Positions 37,392 through 46,114 of a DNA stretch of 64,000 nt are shown piece by piece (the stretch's first letter is position 1; each line of letters begins with the position of its first letter). This stretch comes from Paenibacillus sedimenti (GTDB lineage: Bacteria > Bacillota > Bacilli > Paenibacillales > NBRC-103111): the NCBI RefSeq assembly GCF_014534655.1, contig NZ_JACVVD010000001.1, forward strand, positions 620,001 to 684,000, given 5' to 3'. A program made the position numbers and the translations under genes. The notes beneath the pieces were generated by a model. That model had not been told where the DNA came from. It did no database searches and worked only from the letters and a program-made list of their open reading frames with translations.

Positions 37392-38885
37392 ATGACAACC
37401 TATGTAACGATTAATGCCGATATGGCGAAGGGTAAGATTAACCGTAACATTTATGGACATTTCTCCGAGCATTTGGGACGATGTATTTATGAAGGCATCT
37501 GGGTAGGCGAGGATTCACCTATTCCTAATACGAAGGGCATTCGAAACGATGTGCTGGCAGCGTTAAAAAAAATCAAAGTCCCTGTACTCAGATGGCCGGG
37601 CGGATGTTTTGCAGACGAGTACCATTGGAAAGATGGCGTTGGCCCGCTGGAATCGCGGAAAAAGATGATCAACACGCATTGGGGCGGCGTTCTGGAAAAT
37701 AACCATTTCGGTACACATGAATTTTTATTGCTATGCGAATTGCTCGAATGCGAGCCATACATATGCGGGAATGTGGGCAGCGGAACTGTTCAGGAAATGT
37801 CGGAATGGGTGGAGTACATGACTTTTGACGGCGTTTCACCGATGGCGGACTGGCGCCGCTCAAACGGGCGGGAAGAGCCTTGGCGCGTTCGCTATTTCGG
37901 CGTGGGCAACGAAAACTGGGGCTGCGGCGGAAACATGCGTCCTGAGTATTACGCGGACTTGTACCGCAGATATCAAACGTACGTCCGTAATTACGGTGAG
38001 AATAAAATTCATAGAATCGCGTGCGGTCCGAACGTGGACGATTACCATTGGATGGAGACCTTAATGAAAGAAGCGGGCAAGATGATGGATGCCATCAGCT
38101 TGCATTACTATACGATTGCCGGTGATTCCTGGCAGCATAAAGGCAGTGCGACAGGGTTCAGTAATGATGAATGGTTCATAACGCTGGAGCGTACAAAACG
38201 TATGGACGAATTGATTCGCAAACATTCAGCTATCATGGACCAGTATGATCCTGAGAAACGGGTAGGTCTTATCGTGGATGAGTGGGGAACATGGTTCGAC
38301 GTGGAATCTGGAACGAATCCCGGCTTCTTGTACCAGCAGAATACGATTCGCGATGCTTTAGTTGCAGGAATTAATTTTCATATCTTCCATGAGCATTGTG
38401 ACCGTGTAGAGATGGCGAACATCGCACAAGTCGTTAACGTGCTGCAGTCCGTCATTTTAACCGAAGGTGAACGGATGTTATTGACGCCGACGTACCACGT
38501 CTTCGATATGTACAAGGTGCATCATGATGCGACATTGCTAAACACTCACTTGGTAAGTGACTATTATGAGCATGACGGTCGCAAGATGCCGCAAACCTCA
38601 GTATCCGCTTCAAAGGATGAGCAAGGTCGCATTCATGTCAGCTTATGTAATTTGGATCCTGCAGCAGGTAGCGATGTTCGAATTGAACTTAGAGGTATCG
38701 CAGGAGCGAGCGGTTTGAAGATTAACGGTACGGAACTAACTGCCAGTGCGATTGACGGTCATAACACGTTTGATCAGCCTGAAGCGGTAAAACCTCAGGC
38801 GTTCCATTCCTATTCTTTGGAAGGCAATGAGATTCGAGTGCAGTTATCCCCGAGATCCGTTACTGTGCTTGAAGTAACAGTTTAG
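37392..38885 (+). CDS. abfA: GH51 alpha-L-arabinofuranosidase
   Basis: The product is 497 residues from ATG 37392 (AAGGAG upstream). It releases terminal alpha-L-arabinofuranose from arabinan or arabinoxylan oligosaccharides in the cytoplasm; no signal peptide is present. [20 protein letters not shown] and [15 protein letters not shown] are family hallmarks. [12 protein letters not shown] contains the acid/base Glu after Asn, and [12 protein letters not shown] the nucleophile Glu. The C-terminal beta sandwich is complete. The region upstream (37266-37391) is AT-rich and probably carries its own promoter. A small DUF6171 gene follows after 8 bases. Confidence 0.93.
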   Translation: MTTYVTINADMAKGKINRNIYGHFSEHLGRCIYEGIWVGEDSPIPNTKGIRNDVLAALKKIKVPVLRWPGGCFADEYHWKDGVGPLESRKKMINTHWGGVLENNHFGTHEFLLLCELLECEPYICGNVGSGTVQEMSEWVEYMTFDGVSPMADWRRSNGREEPWRVRYFGVGNENWGCGGNMRPEYYADLYRRYQTYVRNYGENKIHRIACGPNVDDYHWMETLMKEAGKMMDAISLHYYTIAGDSWQHKGSATGFSNDEWFITLERTKRMDELIRKHSAIMDQYDPEKRVGLIVDEWGTWFDVESGTNPGFLYQQNTIRDALVAGINFHIFHEHCDRVEMANIAQVVNVLQSVILTEGERMLLTPTYHVFDMYKVHHDATLLNTHLVSDYYEHDGRKMPQTSVSASKDEQGRIHVSLCNLDPAAGSDVRIELRGIAGASGLKINGTELTASAIDGHNTFDQPEAVKPQAFHSYSLEGNEIRVQLSPRSVTVLEVTV

Positions 38886-38893
38886 GGCATTCG

Positions 38894-39169
38894 ATGGAGC
38901 AAAACCGGCGATGCAAAGGTTGTCATGACCAGTATCAAATAACGGAGGAGCAAATATCACGCGTACTGTCGTCGCCAATGTTCCAATCGGTGGAACATTG
39001 TGTTACAGATTCCGTGTATCAACAGCGGCTGCTGGCCTGTACGGCCTGTCCTAAGCTGCTAAACGGAACAACCTGTTCCATCTGTGGTTGTATCGTTCGC
39101 ATCGCGGCCAAACTTAAAGAACGCAGCTGCCCAAAACCGAGTGATAATCGGTGGCAGCTAATAGTATGA
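38894..39169 (+). CDS. Small Cys-rich DUF6171-like protein
   Basis: The product is 91 residues with two cysteine clusters: RRCKGCHDQY at the start, and LLACTACPKLLNGTTCSICGC in the middle, which could hold zinc. A third Cys-Pro lies near the end (RSCPKPSDNRW). This arrangement fits the small DUF6171 proteins of Bacillales. The ATG is 8 bases behind the arabinofuranosidase stop with only a weak binding site, so it is probably translated by coupling. The function is unknown; a link with arabinose metabolism is only suggested by position. Confidence 0.7.
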   Translation: MEQNRRCKGCHDQYQITEEQISRVLSSPMFQSVEHCVTDSVYQQRLLACTACPKLLNGTTCSICGCIVRIAAKLKERSCPKPSDNRWQLIV

Positions 39170-39180
39170 CGTACGAGGAG

Positions 39181-39209
39181 GCGGGGGCTTTGCAGCCCTT
39201 GCTTTTTTT
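39181..39209 (+). terminator. Terminator after abfA operon
   Basis: GCGGGGGCT pairs with AGCCCTTGC (two G-U) around a TTGC loop, followed by seven T. Confidence 0.75.
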
Positions 39210-39218
39210 GCGCTGTAG

Positions 39219-39237
39219 CACTATTCCATTGGCTCAG
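39219..39237 (+). repeat. Solitary copy of the 51.8-kb repeat core
   Basis: CACTATTCCATTGGCTCAG matches CACTATCCCAATGGCTCAG of the tandem array at 51833-52065 at 17 of 19 positions. It lies just behind a terminator, as the array does. Confidence 0.6.
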
Positions 39238-39246
39238 GTGACATGA

Positions 39247-39285
39247 AAAAGCTCTCCGCGGTTGATGAACTGCGGGGAGCTTTTG
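39247..39285. terminator. Terminator of the L,D-transpeptidase gene, probably bidirectional
   Basis: AAAAGCTCTCCGC pairs with GCGGGGAGCTTTT (one G-U) around GGTTGATGAACT. It abuts the minus-strand stop at 39286. Confidence 0.75.
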
Positions 39286-39624
39286 TTATGGACGGATCGT
39301 CACACGGGTATGGATGGGAACAATTGCGGCTAGCTGCAGCACATCCTCATTATACATGCGAACGCAACCGTGCGATGTTCGTCTGCCAATCGATGAGGGA
39401 TCGTTCGTACCGTGGATGCCATAATGCGGTTTGCTTAAGCCCATCCAGAATGCGCCGTACGGCCCCCCCGGATTGGCTTGTTTATTGATGATATAAAACT
39501 CCCCCGTAGGCGTTTTGGTTACCATTTTACCAATCCCCACAGGAAATCCCCGAGTAACGATATTCCCGTCCAAAAGATACAACTGGAAGTCCGACAGATC
39601 AATGATGATGCGATATTTCGGCAT
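39286..39624 (-). CDS. L,D-transpeptidase (YkuD fold)
   Basis: The product is 112 residues from the ATG at 39622-39624, preceded by GAGGTGATGG; the longer frame to 39726 has no binding site. The YkuD domain fills the whole protein: [25 protein letters not shown], and the catalytic segment YGIHGTND...[10 protein letters not shown], with the nucleophile Cys in SHGC and the upstream His. Such enzymes make 3-3 cross-links in peptidoglycan or attach proteins to it, and sit outside the membrane. No signal peptide or LysM domain is seen, which is unusual but known for small family members in Bacillales. Confidence 0.85.
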   Translation of the reverse strand: MPKYRIIIDLSDFQLYLLDGNIVTRGFPVGIGKMVTKTPTGEFYIINKQANPGGPYGAFWMGLSKPHYGIHGTNDPSSIGRRTSHGCVRMYNEDVLQLAAIVPIHTRVTIRP

Positions 39625-39820
39625 AGGGCCATCACCTCGATCTATACTATGTGCATTTGCTGAAAGGTGAAGGGCATCTGCCAGGTCTGTTTGCATGCGA
39701 ATCGCGATTTTTTCGTAACGGTACACTCGATTTCATTCATGTTTTTCTGTATAATAGGATAATTCGAAAACGTGGCGGACTGGGCACAGTCCGTCTTTGT
39801 CATTTTCGCAAGGAGGTATC

Positions 39821-40750
39821 ATGAAACATATCTTATTTGTGCTAGCCGGGGCAATCAGCTACGGCTTGTTATCAACGTTTGTGAAGAAGGCTTATGAATC
39901 AGGCTTTCACGTCGGCGAAGTCGTCGGCAGTCAAAATTTATTCGGTGTCGTCATGCTTTGGACCATGGTGCTGGCGACCGCAAAATCGGCCAGAGCAGAT
40001 TTAACGCAAAACACGTTTAAAGTAGCGCCCAGTCAAGCGCTCAAGCTCATGGCCGTCGGTACTGCATCGGGCTTAACGGGAATGCTCTATTACGCGGCAT
40101 TGCAGTATATTCCGGCATCTTTTTCCATCATTTTGTTGTTTCAGTTTACCTGGATGGGGATTCTTCTGGAGGCGATCATAGAGCGTAAGCGTCCAGGCAA
40201 GGATAAGATCATTTCGCTGCTGATTCTCTTTGTAGGGATCATTATGGCAAGTGGCTTTGTGGGCGGAACGCATGAGGCTACTTCATGGATCGGGATCGCT
40301 CTCGGCTTACTTTCAGCCGTTACTTACACGATGTTCATTTCGCTTAGCGGGAAAGTCGAGAACCACATCGCTCCGATTACACGCAGCGCGATCATGCAAT
40401 CCGGCTCCTTCGTGCTGGTCATGCTGGTGTTTCCGCCGCATTTCCTCGTGAACGGAGCGCTGCATCAGGAGCTGCTGCCATGGGCGCTGCTTCTCGCGCT
40501 CTTCGGCGCCGTCATTCCGCCGTTGTTCTTCGCAATCGGCGTGCCGCGCATTGGCGGCGGGCTAGCCACGATTCTCAGTGCAGCTGAGCTGCCGGCGGCT
40601 GTGCTGATGTCTTTCGTCGTACTGAACGAGTCCGTCCATTGGCTGCAGTGGCTAGGTGTGGCAGTTACGATGTTCGGCATCTCACTTCCCGAACTCATGA
40701 AGAGAAGAAAGAATCGCCAGGCTATCATTAGCGCAAAAATCACCGTTTAA
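39821..40750 (+). CDS. EamA family (DMT superfamily) transporter
   Basis: The product is 309 residues from ATG 39821, right behind AAGGAGG. Ten hydrophobic segments in two EamA halves are visible: ILFVLAGAISYGLLSTFVKK at the start, and WIGIALGLLSAVTYTMFISL beginning the second half. Family members export or import amino acids, drugs or metabolites at the cytoplasmic membrane. The substrate cannot be inferred. It has a promoter region of its own and a strong terminator. Confidence 0.88.
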   Translation: MKHILFVLAGAISYGLLSTFVKKAYESGFHVGEVVGSQNLFGVVMLWTMVLATAKSARADLTQNTFKVAPSQALKLMAVGTASGLTGMLYYAALQYIPASFSIILLFQFTWMGILLEAIIERKRPGKDKIISLLILFVGIIMASGFVGGTHEATSWIGIALGLLSAVTYTMFISLSGKVENHIAPITRSAIMQSGSFVLVMLVFPPHFLVNGALHQELLPWALLLALFGAVIPPLFFAIGVPRIGGGLATILSAAELPAAVLMSFVVLNESVHWLQWLGVAVTMFGISLPELMKRRKNRQAIISAKITV

Positions 40751-40771
40751 CAGGCAATTCGATACGTTATG

Positions 40772-40813
40772 GGTAGGCATGAAATCGTGATGATTTTTCG
40801 CCTGCCTTTTTTT
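40772..40813 (+). terminator. Terminator after the EamA transporter
   Basis: GGTAGGC pairs with GCCTGCC. An inner GAAATC/GATTTT pair extends the stem, and seven T follow. Confidence 0.8.
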
Positions 40814-40933
40814 AGTTGTTCAAAAATTAATAATTATATGTACGAAAAGTTCATACATCACACAAATGTACAGTGGAAAATCGAGCACTGAATCCATTAT
40901 GGTTATCGTCAAGGAGGTGATAGGCAAATCATT

Positions 40934-41032
40934 TTGAAAGCGCTTAATTCAATGCCGCAGGTTTTCTTGAAGCAGCTTGTAGCAAGGTCACATTCACGAA
41001 AAATGAAAGAGAGAGGAAGGATGAATGAATGA
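40934..41032 (+). other. Possible leader ORF upstream of the GH43 gene
   Basis: A 32-codon frame runs from TTG 40934 to a TGA that overlaps the GH43 ATG (ATGA at 41029-41032). It is preceded by AAGGAGGTGAT (40911-40921), a perfect anti-16S match, but 16 bases away, which is long. The peptide (MKALNSMPQVFLKQLVARSH...) is basic and resembles nothing I know. Confidence 0.35.
40935..40948 (+). promoter_or_regulatory. cre-like site upstream of GH43 gene
   Basis: TGAAAGCGCTTAAT fits the CcpA consensus except at the last bases. It lies 81 bases before the GH43 start and overlaps the start of the possible leader frame. Confidence 0.55.
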
Positions 41033-42495
41033 AAAGAAAACAGTGGGCTCGTTTGTTATGTTACATGCTCGTTGCTTTGCTCGGCCTGCAATTGCTAGGT
41101 GCATCCCTACTGGCTTCTAAGACAGAAGCGGCCGCTGTCAGCGTCCAGAATGGCATTCAATTTAAAGATACTAGCGGCAATGTCATTCATGCTCATGGCG
41201 GCGGTGTTATTAAAGTCGGCAGTTACTATTATTGGTTTGGCGAGAATCGCAATTCGGACGGTACGTTCAACGCGGTATCCTGTTACCGCTCGACCGATCT
41301 GAGGACTTGGGAGTTCCGCAACGACGTCTTGACGAAAAATTCGGCTGCAGAATTGAACGTCTCCAATATTGAGAGGCCGAAGGTCATTTATAACAGCTCA
41401 ACCGGCAATTTTGTCTTGTGGATGCATTGGGAAAACGGAGTGGACTACGGCCAAGCTCGCACGGCTGTCGCCTATTCGAGTACGGTAGACGGCAATTATA
41501 CGTATCAAGGCAGTTTCCGTCCGCTCGGTTACGATTCCCGCGATATGACAGTTTATAATGATAACGGAACGGCTTATCTCATATCCGCGACGAGAGTTAA
41601 TGCTGATTTGAATATTTATAAGCTGACTTCCGATTTCCTTGGCGTCGATTCTCTCGTGCAGACACTTTGGGCCGGACAATATCGGGAAGCTCCGGCAATG
41701 TTTAAAAGGAATGGAGTTTACTTCCTGGTGACCTCGGGAGCGACCGGATGGGACCCTAATCAAGGCAAATATGCGACTGCAACTAGCATAACAGGCACTT
41801 GGAGCGGTCTTTCGAACTTTGGAGACAGCACAACATATGATTCGCAAAGCGCTTATGTGCTCCCGATTGAAGGATCCAGCACGACTTCATTCCTTTACAT
41901 GGGCGACCGGTGGGGAGGGGCGATGGGCAGTAAGGTGATGGACTCCAGATATGTTTGGCTGCCACTTACGTTCCCGACGAGCACTTCACTCTCCATGAGT
42001 TGGGGCAGCTCGGTCACGATTGATACGGCCACAGGAACCATTACGGCATCTTCCCCAGCCATAGATACTAGCGCATATTATCTGCTAGAGAATCGTAATA
42101 GCGGAAGGGATTTGAACGTTCGTTCTCAAGGAACAGCTAATGGAGACGATCTTGAACAATATATGAACAATGGATGGTACAGCGGGCAATGGCAATTCGT
42201 CAGCGCCGGAAGCGGGTACTACAAAATTGTCAATCGCAACAGCGGCAGGTTGATTGGCGTTTCGAGCGGATCGACAGCCGACGGTGCGATCATCGAGCAG
42301 TGGGCAGATGGCGGATGGACCAGTCAACAGTGGCAAATTATCGATAGTGGCGGGGGGAATTTCAAGTTGAAGAATAGGGCCACCGGCAAGCTCATCGACA
42401 TTTCCGGCGGTTCCAAGACAGACGGTGCCAATGCGATTCAGTGGACGGATAACGGCGGTAAAAATCAGCAATTCAGACTTTTGAAGGTCGAGTAG
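41029..42495 (+). CDS. Secreted GH43 exo-beta-1,3-galactanase-like enzyme with ricin-type lectin domain
   Basis: The product is 488 residues. A signal peptide covers residues 1-36 (cleavage near TEAAA). The GH43 five-bladed propeller (40-335) opens with AHGGGVIKVGSYYYWFGEN and includes NIERPKVIY, RDMTVYNDNGTAYLISATR and YREAPAMFKRNGVYFLVTS, where the Glu of REAP is the likely acid. This pattern fits GH43 subfamily 24, whose members remove galactose from beta-1,3-galactan of arabinogalactan proteins. Residues 350-488 are a ricin B-type carbohydrate-binding domain with three QW repeats (GQWQF, QQWQI, QQFRL). The gene stands alone, with a cre-like box upstream. Confidence 0.85.
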   Translation: MKRKQWARLLCYMLVALLGLQLLGASLLASKTEAAAVSVQNGIQFKDTSGNVIHAHGGGVIKVGSYYYWFGENRNSDGTFNAVSCYRSTDLRTWEFRNDVLTKNSAAELNVSNIERPKVIYNSSTGNFVLWMHWENGVDYGQARTAVAYSSTVDGNYTYQGSFRPLGYDSRDMTVYNDNGTAYLISATRVNADLNIYKLTSDFLGVDSLVQTLWAGQYREAPAMFKRNGVYFLVTSGATGWDPNQGKYATATSITGTWSGLSNFGDSTTYDSQSAYVLPIEGSSTTSFLYMGDRWGGAMGSKVMDSRYVWLPLTFPTSTSLSMSWGSSVTIDTATGTITASSPAIDTSAYYLLENRNSGRDLNVRSQGTANGDDLEQYMNNGWYSGQWQFVSAGSGYYKIVNRNSGRLIGVSSGSTADGAIIEQWADGGWTSQQWQIIDSGGGNFKLKNRATGKLIDISGGSKTDGANAIQWTDNGGKNQQFRLLKVE

Positions 42496-42519
42496 GCAAG
42501 ACATCTCTATTAAGAACAG

Positions 42520-42557
42520 TACCCGGAATCGTACATATGTTGCGTTCCGGGTATTTT
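42520..42557 (+). terminator. Terminator after the GH43 gene
   Basis: TACCCGGAA at 42520-42528 pairs with TTCCGGGTA at 42545-42553, followed by a short T tract. Confidence 0.75.
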
Positions 42558-42646
42558 ACAAATTCGTGGAAAAATTTACTTATTTCATGTAATGTTAGAG
42601 AGAAGGATGATCTAATTTATGGAGTTTGTTAGAAGGAGATCAAATC

Positions 42647-43291
42647 ATGCTAAAAGGTTTTATATTCGACATGGACGGAGTCATCATCGACAGTGAACCG
42701 ATTCATTTTGAAACTGATATGCAGACGATGAGTCATTTGGGGGCGACGATTACCAAAGAAGAGCTGGAAAAATTCGTCGGCATGACGAACCCTGAGATGT
42801 GGAAGATCATTAAACAAGAGTATCAATTGCAGCAAGAGATTGAGGACATTATTGAGTATCAAGTTACTCTGAAAGTAAATCTGCTGCGGGCAAGTCTTAT
42901 TGAGCCTATTGAAGGAATCAGAGAGTTGATAAGCACTTTGAAAAAACATCGAATTCCTCTTGGCATCGCGTCCTCCTCGCCTCGAGTGTTTATTGAAGAG
43001 GTTTTGAGGAAGTTCGACCTCATAAGTTCCTTTGATTGTGTGGTGAGCGGAGAAGAGGTCGAGCAAGGAAAACCGGCACCGCATGTTTATTTGGAAGCAG
43101 CCGCCATGCTTGGCGTGGAGCCAGCCAGTTGCGTTGTTGTCGAAGATGCCAAGCATGGCGTCGCTGCCGCCAAAGCTGCGGGGATGACATGTTTTGGATT
43201 TATTAATCCGAATTCAGGTAATCAGGATTTGTCCAAAGCGGATTTTATTATCCATTCCATTCGTGACATCAAGATTGAAAATCTCATGTAA
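42647..43291 (+). CDS. HAD-superfamily phosphatase, beta-phosphoglucomutase-like
   Basis: The product is 214 residues from ATG 42647, with AAGGAG eight bases upstream. HAD motif I is FIFDMDGVIIDSEP (nucleophile Asp and acid Asp), motif II the Ser of GIASSSPR, motif III the Lys of EQGKPAPHVY, and motif IV VVVEDAKHGV. The helical cap between motifs I and II is of the beta-phosphoglucomutase/phosphatase class. It would hydrolyse a sugar phosphate or a similar metabolite in the cytoplasm. No neighbour tells the substrate. Confidence 0.88.
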   Translation: MLKGFIFDMDGVIIDSEPIHFETDMQTMSHLGATITKEELEKFVGMTNPEMWKIIKQEYQLQQEIEDIIEYQVTLKVNLLRASLIEPIEGIRELISTLKKHRIPLGIASSSPRVFIEEVLRKFDLISSFDCVVSGEEVEQGKPAPHVYLEAAAMLGVEPASCVVVEDAKHGVAAAKAAGMTCFGFINPNSGNQDLSKADFIIHSIRDIKIENLM

Positions 43292-43353
43292 GTCTAAAGA
43301 TTTCACATGCCATGGCTGCATCCCTATTTTTAAGTAGCAAGGAGAACTAATCT

Positions 43354-43893
43354 ATGGACAATTGGCCTGTATGGGCAACCGAAGAGGTTGAAATCCAATC
43401 ACCGAATCCTGAATGGCTTGAAAAAGGCAGGCAAGAAAGAGAACGCTTGTTAGAACTGCTGCTCCCGTTAGGCATTTTAGAGGTGGAGCATATTGGCAGC
43501 ACATCCATTCCGGGCCTTCCCGCTAAACCGATCATTGATATAATGGCCAGCACTGAAGCCTTTCACAATTTAAATGAAATTATTGATGTGCTCTCGCAAT
43601 TTGACTGGCATTATGTGCCGCCGGAGTTGGATGGTCGGGAGTGGAGGAGATTTTTTGTTAAGGTTCGGGACGATAAAAGGGCAGCCCATCTGCATCTCAT
43701 GCTGAAGAACGAAGAACGATGGGGGCAACAGCTGCAATTTCGAGATATTTTAAGGAAAGATTACGACTTGGTTAACGAATACTCAGAGATAAAGGTTAGA
43801 CTTGCGCAACAATTCAAGAACGATAGAGAAGCATATACGGAAGCAAAGACTCATTTTATTCAAAATGTATGGAGGGGAGCAAGCGGAGTTTAA
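43354..43893 (+). CDS. GrpB/UPF0157 family protein
   Basis: The product is 179 residues. The GrpB fold, related to nucleotidyltransferases, is seen by WLEKGRQERERLLELL, then VEHIGSTSIPGLPAKPIIDIMAS, in which GSTS(I/V)PG and the following Asp correspond to the nucleotidyltransferase GS...D pattern. HLHLMLKNEERW is the usual second block. Family members are often near GNAT or CoaE genes; here it follows a HAD phosphatase by about 60 bases. The function is unknown. Confidence 0.88.
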   Translation: MDNWPVWATEEVEIQSPNPEWLEKGRQERERLLELLLPLGILEVEHIGSTSIPGLPAKPIIDIMASTEAFHNLNEIIDVLSQFDWHYVPPELDGREWRRFFVKVRDDKRAAHLHLMLKNEERWGQQLQFRDILRKDYDLVNEYSEIKVRLAQQFKNDREAYTEAKTHFIQNVWRGASGV

Positions 43894-43918
43894 CCGCCTA
43901 TTATGCAGGCGGTTTATT
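43892..43918 (+). terminator. Terminator after grpB-like gene
   Basis: AACCGCC at 43892-43898 pairs with GGCGGTT at 43908-43914, overlapping the stop codon. Confidence 0.65.
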
Positions 43919-44021
43919 TGAATTTTTCTTCAACTCAATAGCATCGGTTTACTGGATACCGTCGGTATCGCGATTGGTCAAATCATCGGAGCCGGTGCAT
44001 CATTTCCAAAAGATAGTTGGG

Positions 44022-44972
44022 TTAAACGCCTGGCAAATGTTCGGGTTGTTGGCTGATTACAGTGCCGTCTGCAAGCCGCAGCCATGTCTCGAAGGAGCGT
44101 TCACCTTGACGCAGTCGAATGATTCGCGCGCCCCTCGTGAAGCCTTCTTTGCCGTATGTGTTGTAGCCGGTTGCGCGACCGTAGCAGAGCCTTATGCCTT
44201 GCAGCTCCCCCCAATAGTCGTTGATATGGTCATGACCGGCGAATGTGCCCATTACATCTCCCAATTCAACCATGGAAGCGAACAGACCCGAATTCAAACG
44301 AGCGCAGCATACGTCCTCAAATTTGTTGCCATAGCAGGGTACGCTCTCCCATACTTCTTTATATTCCTGAAGCGGTATGTGAAAGAAGGCCAGAGCAGGC
44401 AATACGACTCCGTTCATCTGCTCGCGCAGCTTGACGGATTCTCCCGCGTACCACTGGATTTGGTCAGGACGAATCCAATCGTAACCAGGCACATGCGGGA
44501 CTGGCGAGAGACAGCCCGAATCAAAAAAGTACAACGCGGCAGCAGTCGTTCCGTCAGTACCTGTAATGTGCAGAGCGTAATTGCCGATCCCATTCACTTC
44601 TGCAGGTCCTCGCTGCGTTACGGTATGAGGATGTTCCAGTACCGTTTCCATAAGCTCTCCTCGGGTAATTATAGATTCGGTATCGTGGTTGCCGAAAACT
44701 ACGGCCCATGGGATCCCGCGCACTTCGACTGCGTGAACCGCATCGCGAAACGCTTGCAGCGGATGCTCGCAAACAGGATCCCCTGGGGTCACATAACCTG
44801 TATAGATGATGTCGCCGGTAAAGACAACAAGATCAGGTTGCTCGGCTTCCAGCACTTCTTCCATAAGACCGCGTGTTTGTTGGTCCTCGAAGCCTCCATT
44901 TTTCCAATGGAGATCAGTGAATTGCACAATCGTAAACGACCGATCTTCGCGAAAGGCAAGCTGATGCTTCAT
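44022..44972 (-). CDS. Calcineurin-like metallophosphoesterase, PRP29/YvnB-like
   Basis: The product is 316 residues from the ATG at 44970-44972, with AAGGAGGG upstream. All five metallophosphoesterase blocks are present: FTDLHW (DxH), VFTGDII (GD), VFGNHDTES (GNHD), FFHIPLQEY (xxH), and TFAGHDHINDYW (GHxH). These bind two metals for phosphomonoester or diester hydrolysis. No signal peptide is seen, so it acts in the cytoplasm. Fungal and bacterial relatives are phosphatases of unknown substrate. A long open frame on the opposite strand is a shadow of this gene. Confidence 0.88.
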   Translation of the reverse strand: MKHQLAFREDRSFTIVQFTDLHWKNGGFEDQQTRGLMEEVLEAEQPDLVVFTGDIIYTGYVTPGDPVCEHPLQAFRDAVHAVEVRGIPWAVVFGNHDTESIITRGELMETVLEHPHTVTQRGPAEVNGIGNYALHITGTDGTTAAALYFFDSGCLSPVPHVPGYDWIRPDQIQWYAGESVKLREQMNGVVLPALAFFHIPLQEYKEVWESVPCYGNKFEDVCCARLNSGLFASMVELGDVMGTFAGHDHINDYWGELQGIRLCYGRATGYNTYGKEGFTRGARIIRLRQGERSFETWLRLADGTVISQQPEHLPGV

Positions 44973-45153
44973 GATGGCAGCCCTCCTTGTTGGTTGTACA
45001 CTAACTTATTTCTCATAAAAAGAATATGTTGAAGGGACGAATATTAATAAATGATTAGTTGCCATCGATCTTCTCATATCACCGTCGACACTGGTCTCGT
45101 AATATGGGATTATGGATGCAGGTACACAATGTAAAAGGGGGAATCGGGCATCA

Positions 45154-45996
45154 ATGGGTTTCACTCAACCAGTCGCCTTGGTTACAGGCGCTTCTAGTGG
45201 ATTTGGCTTACTAACTTCTGTTGCATTGGCGAAAAAGGGGTATCGGGTAGTCGCTACGATGCGTGATTTGAGCAAAGGCGAGAGCTTATTAGAAATAGCC
45301 GAAACGGCGGGAGTTCATACAGCAATTGAGATTATGCAGGTCGATGTAACGATTCATGATACGATTGAACAAGCCGTTGCGAATATGATCCGCGACTATG
45401 GGAGAATCGACGTATTAATAAATAACGCGGGCTTTGCAATCGGCGGTTATGTGGAAGATGTGCCGATGGAAGCGTGGAGAGCGCAGCTCGAGACGAACGT
45501 GTTCGGCGTCATCGCAGTTGCTAGGGCAGTGCTTCCGCACATGCGCCTGCAAGGATCAGGCTGCATCGTGAATATCAGCAGCGTAAGCGGTTTATCTGCC
45601 TATCCAGGCTACGCACCCTATAGCACATCCAAGTTCGCCATCGAAGGCTTCAGCGAATCGCTTCGTCTGGAAATGAAGCCCTACGGCGTCCGGATCGTCC
45701 TCGTAGAGCCAGGGGCTTATCGGACGGAGATTTGGCGCAAAGGATTTGACGCCATCCACACGTCCGCATCGTCCCCATACTGGAGCAAGCTCAGCAAAAT
45801 GCTCCAATACTCCAAGCAAGCAGCCGAATCGGCTCCCGATCCGCAGGAGGTTGCCGATAAGATTGCGGCTATCGTCAGCACAGCCAATCCGAAGCTTCGC
45901 TACCAGTTGGGGCGCGGCGTGAAGATGGGCCTGTGGGGGCGGGCTTTGCTGCCTTGGAAGTGGTATGAGGCGATTTTGCTGCGATTGTTGAGATGA
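45154..45996 (+). CDS. Short-chain dehydrogenase/reductase
   Basis: The product is 280 residues from ATG 45154; an earlier in-frame ATG at 45112 has no binding site, while AAAGGGGGAAT lies 12-20 bases before 45154. The NAD(P) motif is VALVTGASSGFGLL, the structural motif INNAGFA, and the active site has the Ser of VNISSVSG and YAPYSTSKFAIEGF with the Tyr and Lys (YxxxK). It oxidises or reduces an alcohol, ketone or sterol-like compound in the cytoplasm. It is a single gene, with a strong bidirectional terminator behind it. Confidence 0.88.
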   Translation: MGFTQPVALVTGASSGFGLLTSVALAKKGYRVVATMRDLSKGESLLEIAETAGVHTAIEIMQVDVTIHDTIEQAVANMIRDYGRIDVLINNAGFAIGGYVEDVPMEAWRAQLETNVFGVIAVARAVLPHMRLQGSGCIVNISSVSGLSAYPGYAPYSTSKFAIEGFSESLRLEMKPYGVRIVLVEPGAYRTEIWRKGFDAIHTSASSPYWSKLSKMLQYSKQAAESAPDPQEVADKIAAIVSTANPKLRYQLGRGVKMGLWGRALLPWKWYEAILLRLLR

Positions 45997-46057
45997 GTAT
46001 TGATATCAGGCAATTATTTCTTCCATTTGTCCAGAGATGTCGTTTACGATTACTAAA

Positions 46058-46114
46058 TGCAAAACTGCTCTAAAGTCGGATGGGAGACGCTTTCGACTTT
46101 GGAGCAGTTTTGCA
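46058..46114. terminator. Strong bidirectional terminator between SDR and LacI genes
   Basis: TGCAAAACTGCTC pairs with GAGCAGTTTTGCA, and the inner TAAAGTCG with CGACTTTG. This is one of the longest perfect hairpins in the window and abuts the LacI stop codon. Confidence 0.85.

Noticed and set aside
43930..44040. Protein-like stretch GLLDTVGIAIGQIIGAG on the plus strand
   Set aside because: It is short, has no start, runs into the convergent gene and matches no family with certainty; it may be chance or a small remnant.
43869..45032. 387-codon open frame on the plus strand
   Set aside because: It lies antisense over the metallophosphoesterase gene at 44022-44972, which has all five metal motifs and a good binding site. 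The plus frame has no recognisable domain.
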